From contig OY829943.1 of NCBI GenBank assembly GCA_963692465.1, forward strand, positions 2,728,001 through 2,792,000: a stretch of 64,000 nucleotides of DNA, read 5' to 3'. This stretch comes from JAUZOB01 sp963692465. Lineage in GTDB: Bacteria > Bacteroidota > Bacteroidia > Bacteroidales > Prolixibacteraceae. This document shows, piece by piece, positions 36,521-46,526 of the stretch; the stretch's first letter is position 1, and every line of letters starts with the position of its first letter. The position numbers were made by a program, and so were the translations under genes. The notes under the pieces are model-generated. The model saw only the letters and a list, made by a program, of their open reading frames with translations, did no database searches and was not told the origin of the DNA.

Positions 36521-39500
36521 ATGAAACATTTCTTTTGCTTTTTATCAAAAGGGGGACTGTTTATTCTTTTGTTATTCAGTAGCCTTTTGTTTGCACAGCA
36601 AACCTTCGCACAGGACAGAGTGAAAGGGAAAATAGTGGATAGTCATGGATTATCTCTTTCTGGAGTGAATGTAACCGTTAAAGGAACACAGGTTGGAACA
36701 ATTACAGATGTGGATGGGAATTATAGTATTCCAGTTCCGCAGGGTAAAAAGGTCTTGTCTTTTTCTTTTATGGGTTATCATTCCAAGGACATAACAATGA
36801 AAAATCAGTCGGTTATTAATGTCACATTGGAAAGTGACAATGTTGGATTAGATGAAGTTGTTGTTGTCGGATACGGAGTTGAAAAGAAAGCCAACCTTTC
36901 GGGTGCGGTTAGTACTGCTTCAACAAAAATGCTTGATGGACGTCCTGTTACGACTGTCGGGAAAGCATTAGAGGGTGTTGTTGGAAATTTAAATATAACT
37001 TTAGCTGATGGGCAGGCAAATACCTTAACGAATTATAATATTCGTGGATATACCTCAATTAACGGAGGTGGACCCCTCATTGTTATAGATGGAATTCCCT
37101 CTGACGGAGCAACTTTAGACAAGATAAATCCTTCTGATATTGAGACCATTTCAGTATTGAAAGATGCTGCTTCTGCTGCTATCTATGGTTCAAGAGCTGC
37201 ATTTGGAGTGATATTGGTTACAACCAAGAGTGGGAAAGCGGGGACCATGAAGGTTAATTATAACAATAATTTCACCTTTCGGACTCCAACTACTAAACCC
37301 CAGTATGTAATGGATCCATATACTGTAGCAAAAGATTTGAATACTATGGCTGTTTTGCAGTTTGTTCCATATTCTGAAAATGCATTGCAATATGCAAAGC
37401 AACGTTCTGCAGATCCTTCTTTGCCCGGTATTATTCAGGATCCTTCATCTGGCAAGTGGGTTGGAATGGGAAGTACAAACTGGATTGATGAGGTTTATAA
37501 AAACTATGGCTATTCGAATCGACATGATATCGACATTTCAGGGAAAACCGATCGGCTTGCTTATTATTTCTCGGGAAATTATTACGATGAAGATGGAATG
37601 CTGAAGTACAACAATGATATAATGGAACGATATAATCTGAGAAGCAGATTAGATTTTAAGCTGACAAACTGGTGGACTTTGTCGAATAACACATCCTATG
37701 AAAGAGATAGCTATGGAAGACCAAGTGCTTTAAATGCTAATTCTTTCTTCTATTTCGTAAAAGAATTAGGTGCATTGGAAGTTCCGAGAACTCCGGATGG
37801 GAAATGGACTTCTGCTGGCGCTACGTCTATTGGAAATTTACAGGATGGCGGTCGTTATCGTTCAACAAATTCAGTGTGGCAGACTCAGTTTACAACGAAA
37901 ATAGACTTATTAAAAGATGTTCTTTCTGCACAGGCTGATTATTCTTATGTGCGAACAGAAAATTATAATGGAGGTTATTCGTTGACAGTTCCTTACGAAG
38001 TTAGTCCGAGCGATATTGAAAACTGGGGGGAGCGATCTGATGCATGGAGAGGAACTTCGATTGCACAGCAATCAGCTATTGATGCTTATCTGAACTTTAA
38101 TAAGACATGGGGTAAACACTATATCGGAGCGATGGTCGGCTTTAATCAGGAAAATTATCGATATGATTCATTTACTGCGAATCGGTATGATTTGATTACG
38201 GGGTCTATTCCTTCCATTAGTCTGGCAACGGGTACAATGTCAATGAGTGAAGGTATTACGACTTGGTCTTTAAGAAGTGCGTTCGGTCGGTTTAATTATA
38301 TATATAATGACAAGTATATTCTTGAGTTTGACGGACGATATGACGGTTCATCAAGATTTCCTTCGAACGATCGGTTTGTTTTTAATCCGTCAGGTTCAGC
38401 AGCCTGGATTATTTCTAAAGAGAATTTCTTTCAACCAATCAATAACATTGTTAGTTTCATGAAGTTTCGTGGATCTTATGGAACGCTTGGTAATCAGTCA
38501 GTTGGCGCTTATGCCTATATTCCGACAATGTCAAGTGGAACAACCAGTGTTATTCTGGATGGTACGCAACCAAAATATGTTTCAAATCCTGGCCTGGTTG
38601 CAGGTGATTTAACTTGGGAGAAAGTTACCACAACTAACCTGGGATTGGATTTAAACTTCCTTTCAAATCGGTTAACAACCAGTGTAGACGTTTATCGTAG
38701 GGATACTAAGGGCATGTTAACCAAAGGTCAGACATTGCCAAGTGTATTGGGTGCATCGGTTCCTCAGGAAAATGCAGCTAATCTTCGTACAAAAGGATGG
38801 GAAGTAAGTGTTGGATGGAAAGATGCATTTCAACTAGCTGGAAGACCTTTTAATTATGGAGCAAGTGTTGTATTATCCGATAATAAAACTCATATAACCA
38901 AGTATAGTAATCCGACAGGAACTCTGAGTGATTATTATGTAGGTAAGGAGATGGGAGAAATATGGGGATTGACAACAGCCGGATTTTTTACCTCAACTGA
39001 TGATATTAAAAATTCAGCAGATCAAACGCAAGTTGCTTCTCGTCCGGGAGTGAATCCCATTCAACCTGGAGATTTGAAATTTGAAGATCTGAGTAAAGAT
39101 GGAAAGATAAACAAGGGTCAGTGGACTTTGGCTGATCATGGCGATTATAAGGTTATTGGAAATACAACCCCCCGATATACATATGGAGTTAATTTGAATG
39201 CAGAATGGAATGGTATTGATTTAAGTGCATTCTTTCAAGGGGTAGGGAAACGAGATTATTACCCAACATCAGGATCAAATATGGATGCGGATTTTGAATT
39301 CTATAGTTTGTATGTAACACCATGGTCACAAGAAACGGTAGGCTTCTTGAATCATTGGACTCCAGAAAATCCTACTGCTTATTTCCCAAGAATGAAGGCG
39401 CAAATTGCTGATAATAGTGATTGTGAATTGGGAATTAATCAGACTCGGTATTTACAGGATGCCTCTTATATTCGTTTGAAGAATTTAACGGTTGGTTATA

Positions 39501-39694
39501 CTCTGCCTAAGCTTTTAACTCAGAGAATCAGTATTGATCGGGTTCGGGTATTTTTTTCCGGAGATAATTTGTTCACTAAATCGGGATTGGTAAGTTTCTT
39601 TAAGGTAGACCCGGAAGAAGTTGGCGGTGCTGGCGCTGGGTTGAACTACTCTATGCAGAAAAGCTATTCTTTTGGACTTAATATCTCTTTCTAA
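36521..39694 (+). CDS. SusC-like TonB-dependent outer-membrane receptor
   Basis: A 1057-residue protein. The ATG at 36521 starts the signal peptide (cleavage near TFAQ); the upstream TTG at 36470 is rejected. Order: carboxypeptidase-regulatory-like domain (about 35-110; GKIVDSHGLSLSGVNVTVKG), TonB-box-like DEVVVVGYG (~118), plug domain with NIRGYTSINGGGPLIVIDGI (~172) and VLKDAASAAIYGSRAAFGVI (~215), then a 22-strand barrel ending in the aromatic GLNISF. No N-terminal STN anti-sigma-interacting domain, so it probably does not signal through an ECF sigma factor. It pairs with the SusD 54 bases downstream to import the glycan handled by the next 11 genes. Confidence 0.97.
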   Translation: MKHFFCFLSKGGLFILLLFSSLLFAQQTFAQDRVKGKIVDSHGLSLSGVNVTVKGTQVGTITDVDGNYSIPVPQGKKVLSFSFMGYHSKDITMKNQSVINVTLESDNVGLDEVVVVGYGVEKKANLSGAVSTASTKMLDGRPVTTVGKALEGVVGNLNITLADGQANTLTNYNIRGYTSINGGGPLIVIDGIPSDGATLDKINPSDIETISVLKDAASAAIYGSRAAFGVILVTTKSGKAGTMKVNYNNNFTFRTPTTKPQYVMDPYTVAKDLNTMAVLQFVPYSENALQYAKQRSADPSLPGIIQDPSSGKWVGMGSTNWIDEVYKNYGYSNRHDIDISGKTDRLAYYFSGNYYDEDGMLKYNNDIMERYNLRSRLDFKLTNWWTLSNNTSYERDSYGRPSALNANSFFYFVKELGALEVPRTPDGKWTSAGATSIGNLQDGGRYRSTNSVWQTQFTTKIDLLKDVLSAQADYSYVRTENYNGGYSLTVPYEVSPSDIENWGERSDAWRGTSIAQQSAIDAYLNFNKTWGKHYIGAMVGFNQENYRYDSFTANRYDLITGSIPSISLATGTMSMSEGITTWSLRSAFGRFNYIYNDKYILEFDGRYDGSSRFPSNDRFVFNPSGSAAWIISKENFFQPINNIVSFMKFRGSYGTLGNQSVGAYAYIPTMSSGTTSVILDGTQPKYVSNPGLVAGDLTWEKVTTTNLGLDLNFLSNRLTTSVDVYRRDTKGMLTKGQTLPSVLGASVPQENAANLRTKGWEVSVGWKDAFQLAGRPFNYGASVVLSDNKTHITKYSNPTGTLSDYYVGKEMGEIWGLTTAGFFTSTDDIKNSADQTQVASRPGVNPIQPGDLKFEDLSKDGKINKGQWTLADHGDYKVIGNTTPRYTYGVNLNAEWNGIDLSAFFQGVGKRDYYPTSGSNMDADFEFYSLYVTPWSQETVGFLNHWTPENPTAYFPRMKAQIADNSDCELGINQTRYLQDASYIRLKNLTVGYTLPKLLTQRISIDRVRVFFSGDNLFTKSGLVSFFKVDPEEVGGAGAGLNYSMQKSYSFGLNISF

Positions 39695-39748
39695 GTTGGA
39701 ATGGTTAAACGAGAAAAAAAGAAAATCACAACTGTAAAAATTAAAAAA

Positions 39749-41545
39749 ATGAAAAAATTAGGATATAAAATAGGCTCAATTCTTTTATTCGGATTACTGC
39801 TGGGGCTAATGGGATGTAATGATTCATTTATGGATCGTTATCCGGAGACGTCATTAAATGGGGGCGCTTTTTTCCAATCGCCATCTGACCTTGAATTGTA
39901 CACGAATGGTCTTTATGGAATTATTGGTGATCCGGTTTCGGATGTTGCTTCAGACAATGTGTTGTGCCTGAATGATTCGTATGTTTATCAGTTAATGAGA
40001 GGAGAAATAACTTCTCTGAATGTTGGAGGATGGAGTTCTTACTGGACAACAATTCGGAAAATTAATTACATGTTGGATAATGTTTCTAAAGTGAAAGGGA
40101 ATGCAGCTGACATTAATAATTTTGTCGGGATTGCCCGTTTCTTTAGAGCTTACGAATATTATGAACTGGTTAAGACTTATTCTGATGTTCCTTGGTATAG
40201 CCATGCATTAGCAACCAATGATCCGGGTTTGTACAAGACTCAGGATCCAAGAACGTTGGTGGTTGATTCCATTATGGCCGATTTACAATATGCTGTAACC
40301 AATGTTAAAGACGGAACGAGTAAAACACGGGTAACCAAATGGACGGCACTTGCTTTACAGGCTCGCATTGCTTTACAGGAGGGAACGACTCGTGAATATC
40401 ATACTGAATTAGGACTTAGTGATGCAAAACGTTTTTTACAAATTGCGAGAGATGCTTCTTCTGCAATTATTACCGGAGGGAAGTTCTCTCTTTATACTAC
40501 AGATGTAAGTGGCGGTAACCGTCAACACGCTTATGAAGCTTTGTTTAACAGTCTTGACTTGTCAAAGAATCCGGAGATGATCATGTTTATGGATTATGAT
40601 AAAACGATAGGCCATTTTAATACAAAGAAGACGGTGTATAACGAAACATTCGGACTCTCAAGCGATTTGATGCAAGATTATCTGGCTTTGGATGGAAATG
40701 GAAATGCCGTTCCGTTTCAACAAATTGCCGGAAGTTCGACCATGTCGTATGTTGATGCATTTAAAAACAGAGATCCCCGTCTAAATTACACTTTTGCACA
40801 ACCAGGATTCATTACTCCAGGTCAGACGAAAGCTACTTTACCTAAATTAGAAGTAGGGGGATATCCTCAGATTAAATCTTATCCACTCTCTTCTGATCAG
40901 GTTCAGCTTGGTGGTGGAAGTGGTTGTACGGATACTCCTATTTTCAGATTGGGCGAGACTTACTTGGTTTATGCAGAAGCGAGAGCAGAATTGGGCGAAC
41001 TGACACAAGGAGATTTGGATTTGACGATTAATAAATTGCGTGATAGAGTTCATATGCCTCATGCAGCATTATCCGACTGGTTAAGCAATATTGATTCAAG
41101 ACTTGCTGCTCACTATCCGAATGTGACTGGTGCACAGGCAGGTGCAATTCTTGAAATTCGTCGGGAACGGCGTGTAGAACTTGCTTGTGAAGGGTTAAGA
41201 TATCAGGATTTGATGCGTTGGAAAGTCGGATCGCTGGCAGCTCAGACGCCTCAGGGAATTTATGTGGGTCAGCTAGGTTATCTTGATGTTACAGGAGATG
41301 GTAAACCTGATATTTTTATTGGCAAAACACAGGCAGATTTAAATCAGGTCACTGACAAAACAATAATTCTGTACCGACTTGATAATGCGATATTCTCATT
41401 ATCGAATGGAGACTCTGGTTATGTTATCTTGAATGCACAAAAGGGAAAATATAATTTTGTAGAGCCTAAATATTATTATAAACCTATTTATTATCAGGAT
41501 ATGCAGGTTAATACAAATCTGAAACAAAATACCTACTGGAAATAG
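39749..41545 (+). CDS. SusD-like outer-membrane lipoprotein
   Basis: A 598-residue lipoprotein with lipobox LMGC. The ATG at 39749 places MKKLGYKIGS before the hydrophobic core; the frame opens earlier at 39701 but adds a very basic stretch. SusD marks: GGAFFQSPSDLELYTNGLY (~38), IARFFRAYEYYELVKTY (~130), the C-terminal EIRRERRVELACEGLRYQDL (~470) and a final block KPIYYQDMQVNTNLKQNTYW typical of the class. Lid partner of the preceding receptor. Ligand unknown. Confidence 0.96.
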   Translation: MKKLGYKIGSILLFGLLLGLMGCNDSFMDRYPETSLNGGAFFQSPSDLELYTNGLYGIIGDPVSDVASDNVLCLNDSYVYQLMRGEITSLNVGGWSSYWTTIRKINYMLDNVSKVKGNAADINNFVGIARFFRAYEYYELVKTYSDVPWYSHALATNDPGLYKTQDPRTLVVDSIMADLQYAVTNVKDGTSKTRVTKWTALALQARIALQEGTTREYHTELGLSDAKRFLQIARDASSAIITGGKFSLYTTDVSGGNRQHAYEALFNSLDLSKNPEMIMFMDYDKTIGHFNTKKTVYNETFGLSSDLMQDYLALDGNGNAVPFQQIAGSSTMSYVDAFKNRDPRLNYTFAQPGFITPGQTKATLPKLEVGGYPQIKSYPLSSDQVQLGGGSGCTDTPIFRLGETYLVYAEARAELGELTQGDLDLTINKLRDRVHMPHAALSDWLSNIDSRLAAHYPNVTGAQAGAILEIRRERRVELACEGLRYQDLMRWKVGSLAAQTPQGIYVGQLGYLDVTGDGKPDIFIGKTQADLNQVTDKTIILYRLDNAIFSLSNGDSGYVILNAQKGKYNFVEPKYYYKPIYYQDMQVNTNLKQNTYWK

Positions 41546-41569
41546 GGGCAGGTCTTATTATTAAGAAAC

Positions 41570-41613
41570 GGGAATATTCGATAATCGATTTGTCTTCGAT
41601 TATGGATATTCCC
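41570..41613 (+). other. Long hairpin between susD and the downstream enzyme genes
   Basis: GGGAATAT / ATATTCCC (8 bp) outside and ATAATCGA / TCGATTAT (8 bp) inside, with a 7-base loop and a small internal loop. No T-run follows, so it is more likely an attenuating or RNA-stabilising element than a full terminator. Such a structure could keep SusC/SusD transcripts higher than those of the enzymes. Confidence 0.5.
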
Positions 41614-41660
41614 TAACTTGTAAATAGCTGTTTTTCTTCGTAAGGTTCAATTGATTGTTT

Positions 41661-42728
41661 ATGAAAAGGCGAAATTTTATATGGTCTTGTGGATTGGGAA
41701 CTGGAGGACTTCTCTTGTTAAATAAGTTTCAGGCAATATCAGGTCCGTTCAAAGATAATTCTAAGATCAAACCGATAACAGGGTCTTGGATAGAGTTCCA
41801 ACATAATACGCCGGAAGAAGCTAAATACTGGAATAAAACACTTCAGTCGTTTACTGCGGAGGACTGGTATCAGAAAATAAAAGAAATCAGAGAGTTTGGT
41901 ATTGAATATCTAGTTCTGTTAGAAGCGGCTGACAATGGCAAGGCTTTTTATCCTTCGGCTCATGTTCCTCAGATTAAGTATCAGTGTGAAGATCCATTGG
42001 AAGCAGTTCTTGCTGCGGCAGATGAATTTGGTGTGAAGTTCTTTATTGGGAATGATTTCTGGGGCGACTGGAGGGATCAGCGAAAGTTATTTACCGATGC
42101 TAAAATTGGTCGGCAAAGAGAAGAATCGATGGCGGAAATTGTGGAAAAGTACGGCCATCACAAAAGTTTTTATGGCTGGTATTTCCCAAATGAATCGTAT
42201 TTGCTGCCTTATTTTGACGAAATATTTGTTACTTATTTGAATAAGATTGCTAAAAAAGCAAGAGAATTAATGCCTCATTGCGTTAACTTGATTGCTCCTT
42301 ACAATATAAAGGGGGAGAAAGCTTTGGATGATAAGTTTGTGAAACAATTAGAACGAATGGATGTCGACATTATTGCCTATCAGGATGGAGTTGGAGTGAA
42401 TGGCTGTAAGGTTGGAGAGGCAGGAAGATATTTTGAACATTTATATAAAGCTCATCAAAAGGCAGGTCGTTCAAGAATATGGGCGGATATGGAGGTTTTC
42501 TATTTTGAAGATCGCACAAAAGGGGCATTGTGTCCGGCTGAATTTTCCCGGGTGATCAGACAGATGGAAGATATTTCTCCATTTGTTGAACGGATTGCGA
42601 TTTATCAATATACCGGAATTATTAATAAACCAGGATCAAAGGCTCCGGTTGGTCCTCCAGGAGCGACAAAATTATATGAGGATTACATGAGATGGTACAA
42701 TAAATACGTTGCGACTGCAATGTTGTAA
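41661..42728 (+). CDS. DUF4434-type TIM-barrel protein, Tat-like signal (copy 1)
   Basis: A 355-residue protein starting with the twin-arginine-like MKRRNFIW and a Gly/Leu-rich hydrophobic stretch, so it may be exported folded. The body resembles DUF4434, a TIM-barrel family thought to be glycosidase-like but without settled activity. Acidic positions conserved with the other two copies here: FYGWYFPNES (~172), IIAYQDGVGVN (~236) and RIWADMEVFYFED (~275). The Glu of NE and the Glu of DME are catalytic candidates by comparison. It is about the same length as, and clearly paralogous to, 45440-46507. Translation start ATG chosen over an upstream TTG. Confidence 0.7.
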   Translation: MKRRNFIWSCGLGTGGLLLLNKFQAISGPFKDNSKIKPITGSWIEFQHNTPEEAKYWNKTLQSFTAEDWYQKIKEIREFGIEYLVLLEAADNGKAFYPSAHVPQIKYQCEDPLEAVLAAADEFGVKFFIGNDFWGDWRDQRKLFTDAKIGRQREESMAEIVEKYGHHKSFYGWYFPNESYLLPYFDEIFVTYLNKIAKKARELMPHCVNLIAPYNIKGEKALDDKFVKQLERMDVDIIAYQDGVGVNGCKVGEAGRYFEHLYKAHQKAGRSRIWADMEVFYFEDRTKGALCPAEFSRVIRQMEDISPFVERIAIYQYTGIINKPGSKAPVGPPGATKLYEDYMRWYNKYVATAML

Positions 42729-42751
42729 AATTTGAAACACGAGACAGCGAA

Positions 42752-43414
42752 ATGAAGAGAGAAGACATTCATTATCTAGGATGGTATCTGATTTATTGGG
42801 TATTGGTATTGATGACTTTTTTGAAAGTTATTAATGTTCATTGGATCTATGCCTCTTATTTGATTGCGCTCCCTGTCTTATTTTCCTCTTTGATTTTATG
42901 GCTTTTGAAAGGGGAAAAGGAATTAGGGATTGCGTCGGCTTTGTTTTTTTCTTGTTTGGGTGATCTGAGTGGCGCTGCTAGTTGTCTGGTTTTACAAATT
43001 ATCTTTTTTGCCTTGGCACATGGATGTTTTATTGTTACTTTTCTTGGTAAGGCAAAATTTTCTTTAAAAAGAATTGGGCTTATCGTAATGATATTGATTT
43101 TAGTAATCGTTTACGTTTTGACCGTAATTCATAGTGAAAATAATACTCTTAGAGGATTGTTTATTGTTTATGCAGTCATTGTTTCAGCAATGTGCGCATC
43201 AACAATATTATACGAAGGGAGTTTGCGGTTGCTTTTTATAGCGGCAGGGACTCTTTTCCTTATTTCGGACTCTTTGATTGCATGGAACATGTTTGCAGAA
43301 GGAGTAGCTGTTGCTAATTTCTGGATCATGATCTGTTATTATCTTGCTCAATTTTTATTTTTTTATGGTGCAGTTAATCGACCTGGAAATGAAATTATTG
43401 TTCTTGAAAAGTGA
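42752..43414 (+). CDS. YhhN/TMEM86-family membrane protein (lysoplasmalogenase-like)
   Basis: A 220-residue integral membrane protein with about eight helices and no signal peptide. The pattern FFSCLGDLSG (~70), IFFALAHGCFIVTFL (~89), and a late LFLISDSLIAWNMF (~172) is that of the YhhN/TMEM86 family; conserved Asp residues in GDL and SDS line the active site of lysoplasmalogenases, which cleave vinyl-ether lysolipids. Function in this family outside animals is largely unproved. Its place inside a polysaccharide locus, between a DUF4434 gene and an alpha-galactosidase gene, is unusual. Confidence 0.78.
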   Translation: MKREDIHYLGWYLIYWVLVLMTFLKVINVHWIYASYLIALPVLFSSLILWLLKGEKELGIASALFFSCLGDLSGAASCLVLQIIFFALAHGCFIVTFLGKAKFSLKRIGLIVMILILVIVYVLTVIHSENNTLRGLFIVYAVIVSAMCASTILYEGSLRLLFIAAGTLFLISDSLIAWNMFAEGVAVANFWIMICYYLAQFLFFYGAVNRPGNEIIVLEK

Positions 43415-43448
43415 AAAAAGAAGTTTTAATTAGGATAAAAGATAAGAA

Positions 43449-45410
43449 ATGAAATATATACTCATTTGTTTGATGGCGCTTTTGCCGTTTGCTGGATTTT
43501 CTAAAACAGTATGGCTTGACCAACTGAATGTTCAATTAATGTATCAGGACTGGGGAACAGCTCAGATTAATAAATGCGTTTTAGGAACCTCCTTGCGGGT
43601 TGCTGGAGTTGATTATAAAAGAGGTGTTGGAACTCATTCTATCAGTCGCTTTCTTATAAATGTGGGAGGGAAAGCAAAGTCATTTTCCGGCTTTGTTGGT
43701 GCAGATGACCATAATGATTTTGGTGGAAATCTGGAATTCAGGCTTCTTGCTGATAAAAAATTAATCTGGTCCAGCGGGGTAATGTATAAAGGGATGCCTG
43801 CCAAACCTTTTAAAGTAAGTCTTGCCGGAGTACAAAAACTTGTTTTATTGGTTGTTGATGCTGGAGATGGCATTATGTATGATCATGCGGATTGGCTGGA
43901 AGCAAAATTTGAAACAAATGGAGAGGTCTTTTCGGAATCGGTGATTCCTGCTCCTATTGAAGTAAAAAAGTATGTGTTAACACCGAGTCCCTCGAAGTTG
44001 CCTGCAATACACAGTGCAAAGATCTTTGGTGTTCGCCCTGGAAATCCTTTCTTATATACAATTGCTGCTACAGGGAAAAGGCCTATGGCTTTTTATGCTG
44101 AGCATTTGCCTCTTGGACTGACGCTTGATTCTGTAACCGGACTTATTCGCGGAACGGTTGGAAAAGCAGGAACCTATATGGTTGTCCTTCGGGCTGAGAA
44201 TGCCTTGGGATCGGATACCCGAATATTGAGAATCGAAGTTGGTGACCAGATTTGTCTGACACCTCCGATGGGTTGGAATAGCTGGAATTGCTGGGGGTTA
44301 AAAGTAAATGAGGATAAGATAAAGGATGCTGCGCTCTATATGAGAAAAAATCTGATGGACCATGGATGGTCTTATATTAATATTGATGATGGCTGGGAGG
44401 CGGATAAGAGAACTTCAGAGGGGATTCTGACTGGGAATGAAAAATTTCCAGATTTTAAGGGACTCTGTGATTTTGTGCATGAGCAAGGATTAAAATTTGG
44501 GATCTATTCTTCTCCCGGACCTAAAACTTGTGGTGGACATTTGGGAAGTTATCAGTATGAAAAGACCGATGCTCAAACATGGGCAGACTGGGGTGTTGAT
44601 TATTTGAAATATGATTATTGTTATTACTGTGATATTGCACCTAAGCCAACGGAAGAATTAATTAAAGCACCTTATGTTGTTATGCGGCATGCTTTGGATT
44701 CTGTAAAAAGAGATATGGTGTACTGCGTAGGATATGGTGCTCCGAGAGTCTGGATTTGGGGGGCAGAAGCAGGTGGAAATCAATGGCGTACAACCAGAGA
44801 TATTACGGATGAATGGAATGTGGTTCGAAGTATTGGTTTTTTACAGGATGTATGTGCTTCTGCTACTAAGCCTGGCAATTATAATGATCCGGATATGTTG
44901 GTCGTTGGCAAATTGGGGCAGGGCTGGGGCTCGAAAGTCCATGATTCTTATTTGACTGCTGATGAACAATATTCTCATATAAGTTTATGGTGTTTATTGT
45001 CTGCGCCTTTACTCATCGGTTGCGATATGAATAATATGGATGATTTTACTTTGAATCTTCTTACAAATGATGAAGTGATAGCTGTTGATCAGGACCCTGC
45101 TGTGTTGCCTGTAAAGAAAATTGTTACTCCAAACGGACAAATCTGGTATAAATATCTTGAAGATGGTTCTGTTGCCGTGGGATTATTTAATGTTGATCCC
45201 TATTATATCCTCTGGGATCAAAAAGATAGTGAGAAAGTTCAACGTGAGAAATATAATATGACTTTGAATTTTGCTGATCTGAATTTAAAGGGAAAATATA
45301 TTGTGCGGGATTTATGGAGACAGCAAGATCTGGGATCTTTTAATACTTCGTTTACTACAGAGGTCGCCTATCATGGGGTGTCTTTTGTGAGATTGATTCC
45401 TGAGAAATAA
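43449..45410 (+). CDS. GH27 alpha-galactosidase with NPCBM and Ig-like domains
   Basis: A 653-residue secreted enzyme (signal peptide to FAGFSK). Residues about 20-160 form an NPCBM domain (YKRGVGTHSISRFLINVGGK), about 190-265 an Ig-like putative domain (LPLGLTLDSVTGLIRG), and from about 270 the GH27 catalytic barrel: LTPPMGWNSWNCWG, YINIDDGWEADKR (~312), KFGIYSSPGPKTCGGHLG (~352), VDYLKYDYC with the Asp nucleophile (~383) and TTRDITDEW with the acid/base Asp (~449). It removes terminal alpha-galactose or alpha-N-acetylgalactosamine. The gene is in the middle of the operon, 34 bases after the YhhN gene. The long N-terminal modules suggest polymer binding. Confidence 0.93.
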   Translation: MKYILICLMALLPFAGFSKTVWLDQLNVQLMYQDWGTAQINKCVLGTSLRVAGVDYKRGVGTHSISRFLINVGGKAKSFSGFVGADDHNDFGGNLEFRLLADKKLIWSSGVMYKGMPAKPFKVSLAGVQKLVLLVVDAGDGIMYDHADWLEAKFETNGEVFSESVIPAPIEVKKYVLTPSPSKLPAIHSAKIFGVRPGNPFLYTIAATGKRPMAFYAEHLPLGLTLDSVTGLIRGTVGKAGTYMVVLRAENALGSDTRILRIEVGDQICLTPPMGWNSWNCWGLKVNEDKIKDAALYMRKNLMDHGWSYINIDDGWEADKRTSEGILTGNEKFPDFKGLCDFVHEQGLKFGIYSSPGPKTCGGHLGSYQYEKTDAQTWADWGVDYLKYDYCYYCDIAPKPTEELIKAPYVVMRHALDSVKRDMVYCVGYGAPRVWIWGAEAGGNQWRTTRDITDEWNVVRSIGFLQDVCASATKPGNYNDPDMLVVGKLGQGWGSKVHDSYLTADEQYSHISLWCLLSAPLLIGCDMNNMDDFTLNLLTNDEVIAVDQDPAVLPVKKIVTPNGQIWYKYLEDGSVAVGLFNVDPYYILWDQKDSEKVQREKYNMTLNFADLNLKGKYIVRDLWRQQDLGSFNTSFTTEVAYHGVSFVRLIPEK

Positions 45411-45439
45411 AAAATAGATGAAGATAAAAAACAAGGATA

Positions 45440-46507
45440 ATGGATAGAAGAAACTTTTTAAGGTCTGCAGGATTAGGTTCAGCAGGACTTGCAGTAGCAG
45501 GAAGTGTTTCTGCTGCGGAATTGACTATGAAAAATCACCATGTCGATTCTCAGATAAAACCGATTTCCGGATCATGGTTCGATTTTCAGCATTTGAATAT
45601 TGAAGAGGGGCTGTATTGGGATCCGGCTTTAAAGAAATTTACGACGGAACAATGGAAAGATAAAGTGCGGGAGATAAGTGAAATCGGGATGAAATATTTG
45701 GTGCTGATGGGTGTTGCTGCTTTTGGAAAGGCTTTTTACCCGACCAACTTAGCGCCTCATTTTGAGATGGCTTGCGAAGATCCGCTTGAGGCTGTTCTTT
45801 CGGCTGCCGATGAAGTGGGGATCAAATTTTTTGTCAGTAACGATTTTTGGGGTGATGGTCGCGATCCTGATAAGATGATGAAAGATCCTGAGATTAAGAA
45901 GATCAGAGAGAAATCAATGGAAGAAATTGCAGCTCGTTACGGACACCATAAAAGCTTTTATGGCTGGTATTTCCCCAATGAATCATACCTACACCCTTAT
46001 TTTGACGAGTTCTTTGTTGATTATATGAATGACTGTGCCAGAATCGCTAAATCTTTAATGCCTGCTAGTGTAAATCTGATTGCCCCTTACAATATAAAAG
46101 CTGAGAAATGCGATGATAAATTTGTTGATCAGCTTGAACGAATGAATATTGAAATTATTGCTTATCAGGATGGAGTTGGAGTGAATTCGACTAAACTTGG
46201 GGAGCCCGCTAAGTATTTTGAACACTTATACATGGCTCATCAAAAAGCTTCAAGATCAAGAATCTGGGCGGACATGGAGATGTTCTATTTTGAAGATAAA
46301 ACGAAAGGAAATCTAATGCCTGCTGATTTTTCAAGAATCCTAAGGCAGATGAAGGATCTTTCACCTTTTGTGGATAAAATATTGTGCTATCAGTACATCG
46401 GAATAATGAATAAACCTGACTCAAAGGCTTTTGCCGGGACTAAAGATTCGGTCAGACTTTATAACCAGTATAAACAATGGTACGACCAATATCGTCGTAA
46501 TAGTTAA
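45440..46507 (+). CDS. DUF4434-type TIM-barrel protein, Tat-like signal (copy 2)
   Basis: A 355-residue paralogue of 41661-42728, starting MDRRNFLRSAGLGSAGLAVA, an explicit twin-arginine-type signal. Identical motifs recur: GHHKSFYGWYFPNES (~170), IIAYQDGVGVN (~236), RIWADMEMFYFED (~273). The two proteins are alike over their full length, so a tandem duplication followed by insertion of the YhhN and GH27 genes between them is likely. Two copies may act on different linkages or anomers. Enzyme activity unproved. Confidence 0.72.
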   Translation: MDRRNFLRSAGLGSAGLAVAGSVSAAELTMKNHHVDSQIKPISGSWFDFQHLNIEEGLYWDPALKKFTTEQWKDKVREISEIGMKYLVLMGVAAFGKAFYPTNLAPHFEMACEDPLEAVLSAADEVGIKFFVSNDFWGDGRDPDKMMKDPEIKKIREKSMEEIAARYGHHKSFYGWYFPNESYLHPYFDEFFVDYMNDCARIAKSLMPASVNLIAPYNIKAEKCDDKFVDQLERMNIEIIAYQDGVGVNSTKLGEPAKYFEHLYMAHQKASRSRIWADMEMFYFEDKTKGNLMPADFSRILRQMKDLSPFVDKILCYQYIGIMNKPDSKAFAGTKDSVRLYNQYKQWYDQYRRNS

Positions 46508-46526
46508 TTTATAAACGATTGACGCA

